Source: a virus. Taken from it: a stretch of DNA of 30,284 nt. A model generated the notes under the pieces. It was not told where the DNA came from. It searched no databases and worked only from the letters and a program-made list of their open reading frames with translations. Location of the stretch: positions 1-30,284 of IMG/VR virus record IMGVR_UViG_3300042691_016826; one strand, given 5' to 3'. The position numbers and the translations under genes are program-made. Of this stretch, positions 29,539 to 30,284 are shown piece by piece; positions within the stretch are counted from its first letter, which is position 1; each line of letters begins with the position of its first letter.

Positions 29539-30284
29539 GCACAGGTAGGATTAAGCAGCTAGCGTTCTCTGAAGGGGTTACGGTAGCCAACCCGGACGAC
29601 TTGGCGGTAAACGCTGCCTCGTTTGTCCAGTACGCGACTGAGGCTGCGTTCGTGTCTGCTGAAGGTACGGCTGCCGTAGGGGATGCCTTCTACGATACGA
29701 CCTTGAACGTGATCAAGTATTACGATGGGGCGTGGAAGACGTTGGCGGGGACCGCCAGCCCTACCCTTGTTACCCCAATCATTGATGACTACCTGGAGTT
29801 GAACGAGGAATCGGCCCCCTCAACCCCGTCTAGCGGTAAGGGTAGGCTGTATGTTAGTACGGCGGGGGCCCTTAAATTTGTTAATGATGCAGGTATCACC
29901 GCCGAGCTAGGTAGCTCCTCGGGTAGCGGCGAAAAGAACTACGTCACTAACCCCAGCGGTATCCCAGACGCCGCCGCCGCAGTCCCAACGGGCTGGTCTA
30001 ACGTCGGTGACTTGGACATCGTCGTCACTAAAACGGCCGCCGATCTCCCGCGCGAGTACACGACCGCCGCCGGCCTCAAGATCACGGCGGATAGCAATAC
30101 TCAGTCCGTCGCCGACTACGTCTACTACGACTTCACGCTCGACGATGTGGATCTCAACAAGAAGCTCAAGATCTCGTGGTCGCAGAAGACTACCGGCACT
30201 TATGTGGCTGGTGATCTCGCTGTGGTTATCACGACACAGGCCGATCGCACGACGGCCCTCCACACCCCTATCACCACGGCCATC
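29535..30284 (+). CDS. Tail fibre/receptor-binding protein, 5' part, cut by window edge
   Basis: The frame opens at ATG 29535 (ATGA overlap) and runs 250 codons to the right edge. The N-terminal ~130 residues (MSTGRIKQLAFSEGVTVANP and AFYDTTLNVIKYYDGAWKTL, a segment often used for attachment to the tail) lead to a linker LGSSSGSGEKNY. A beta-sandwich-type region follows, with LPREYTTAAGLKITADS, YYDFTLDDVDLNKKLKISW and SQKTTGTYVAGDLAVVITT, resembling carbohydrate-binding-like modules repeatedly found in phage structural proteins. Codon use changes sharply after the linker. Receptor binding is inferred from location and module type. Confidence 0.8.
   Translation, partial: MSTGRIKQLAFSEGVTVANPDDLAVNAASFVQYATEAAFVSAEGTAAVGDAFYDTTLNVIKYYDGAWKTLAGTASPTLVTPIIDDYLELNEESAPSTPSSGKGRLYVSTAGALKFVNDAGITAELGSSSGSGEKNYVTNPSGIPDAAAAVPTGWSNVGDLDIVVTKTAADLPREYTTAAGLKITADSNTQSVADYVYYDFTLDDVDLNKKLKISWSQKTTGTYVAGDLAVVITTQADRTTALHTPITTAI

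Noticed and set aside
1-30284. tRNA or rRNA genes
   Set aside because: No cloverleaf with a TTC-containing T-arm and matching acceptor was noticed, and there is little non-coding space; not exhaustively searched.

Overview
The window is a stretch of a double-stranded DNA tailed phage genome (class Caudoviricetes). Genes are packed almost end to end with ATGA, TAATG or GTGA overlaps. They form two divergent blocks: a leftward replication, recombination and nucleotide block (about 1-12571) and a rightward packaging, head and tail block (12931 to the right end). There is a tape measure protein, a tail tube protein and a tail-assembly frameshift pair, but no contractile sheath gene, so the virion is most likely a siphovirus with a long non-contractile tail. 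The tape measure length, at about 0.15 nm per residue, suggests a tail near 140 nm (inference). The host cannot be named. Base composition is moderately GC-rich, apart from one almost pure A/T island between the two blocks. No integrase, repressor, lysin or tRNA gene is visible here.

The leftward block, read in its direction of transcription, runs: unknown KOW-like protein; dATP/dGTP diphosphohydrolase-like protein; Cas4/RecB-like Fe-S nuclease; single-strand-binding-like protein; small unknown protein; archaeo-eukaryotic-type primase; HNH endonuclease; XPD/DinG-type Fe-S helicase; calcineurin-like phosphoesterase; MazG-like pyrophosphohydrolase; Sak4-like ATPase; HAD phosphatase; N-terminal part of a family A DNA polymerase; ParB-like protein; PAPS-reductase-like protein; C-terminal part of the same polymerase; and a protein cut by the left edge. 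Together these give priming, unwinding, strand coating, synthesis, annealing and nucleotide-pool control.

The most unusual feature is the DNA polymerase. Its exonuclease and thumb half stops just after the conserved TGRFAGG element. Its palm and fingers half starts just before the LNVQGLAR element. These two elements are adjacent in ordinary family A enzymes. The 2.3 kb between the halves is filled exactly by a ParB-like/PAPS-reductase-like pair (IbrB/IbrA type), so a sulfur-chemistry cassette sits nested inside a split polymerase. The polymerase also has leucine at the position of E. coli Phe762.

The divergent region (12572-12930) holds an A/T island of about 145 bp, flanked by two direct repeats of 22 bp (19 of 22 identical). 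It is the best candidate here for the replication origin and the divergent promoters.

The rightward block runs: small terminase candidate, large terminase, portal, Mu gpG-like or neck-type protein, scaffold, major capsid, rho-independent terminator, small membrane protein, connector-type protein with an EF-hand-like loop, tail terminator candidate, tail tube, modular repeat-rich virion protein, tail assembly chaperones joined by a -1 frameshift on A AAA AAA, tape measure, distal-tail-like protein, small tail protein, large tail-tip protein, and the start of a fibre or receptor-binding protein that runs off the right edge. Several tail proteins are mosaics: one module recurs in the tube and distal-tail proteins, and the last gene changes abruptly in codon use after a Gly/Ser linker.
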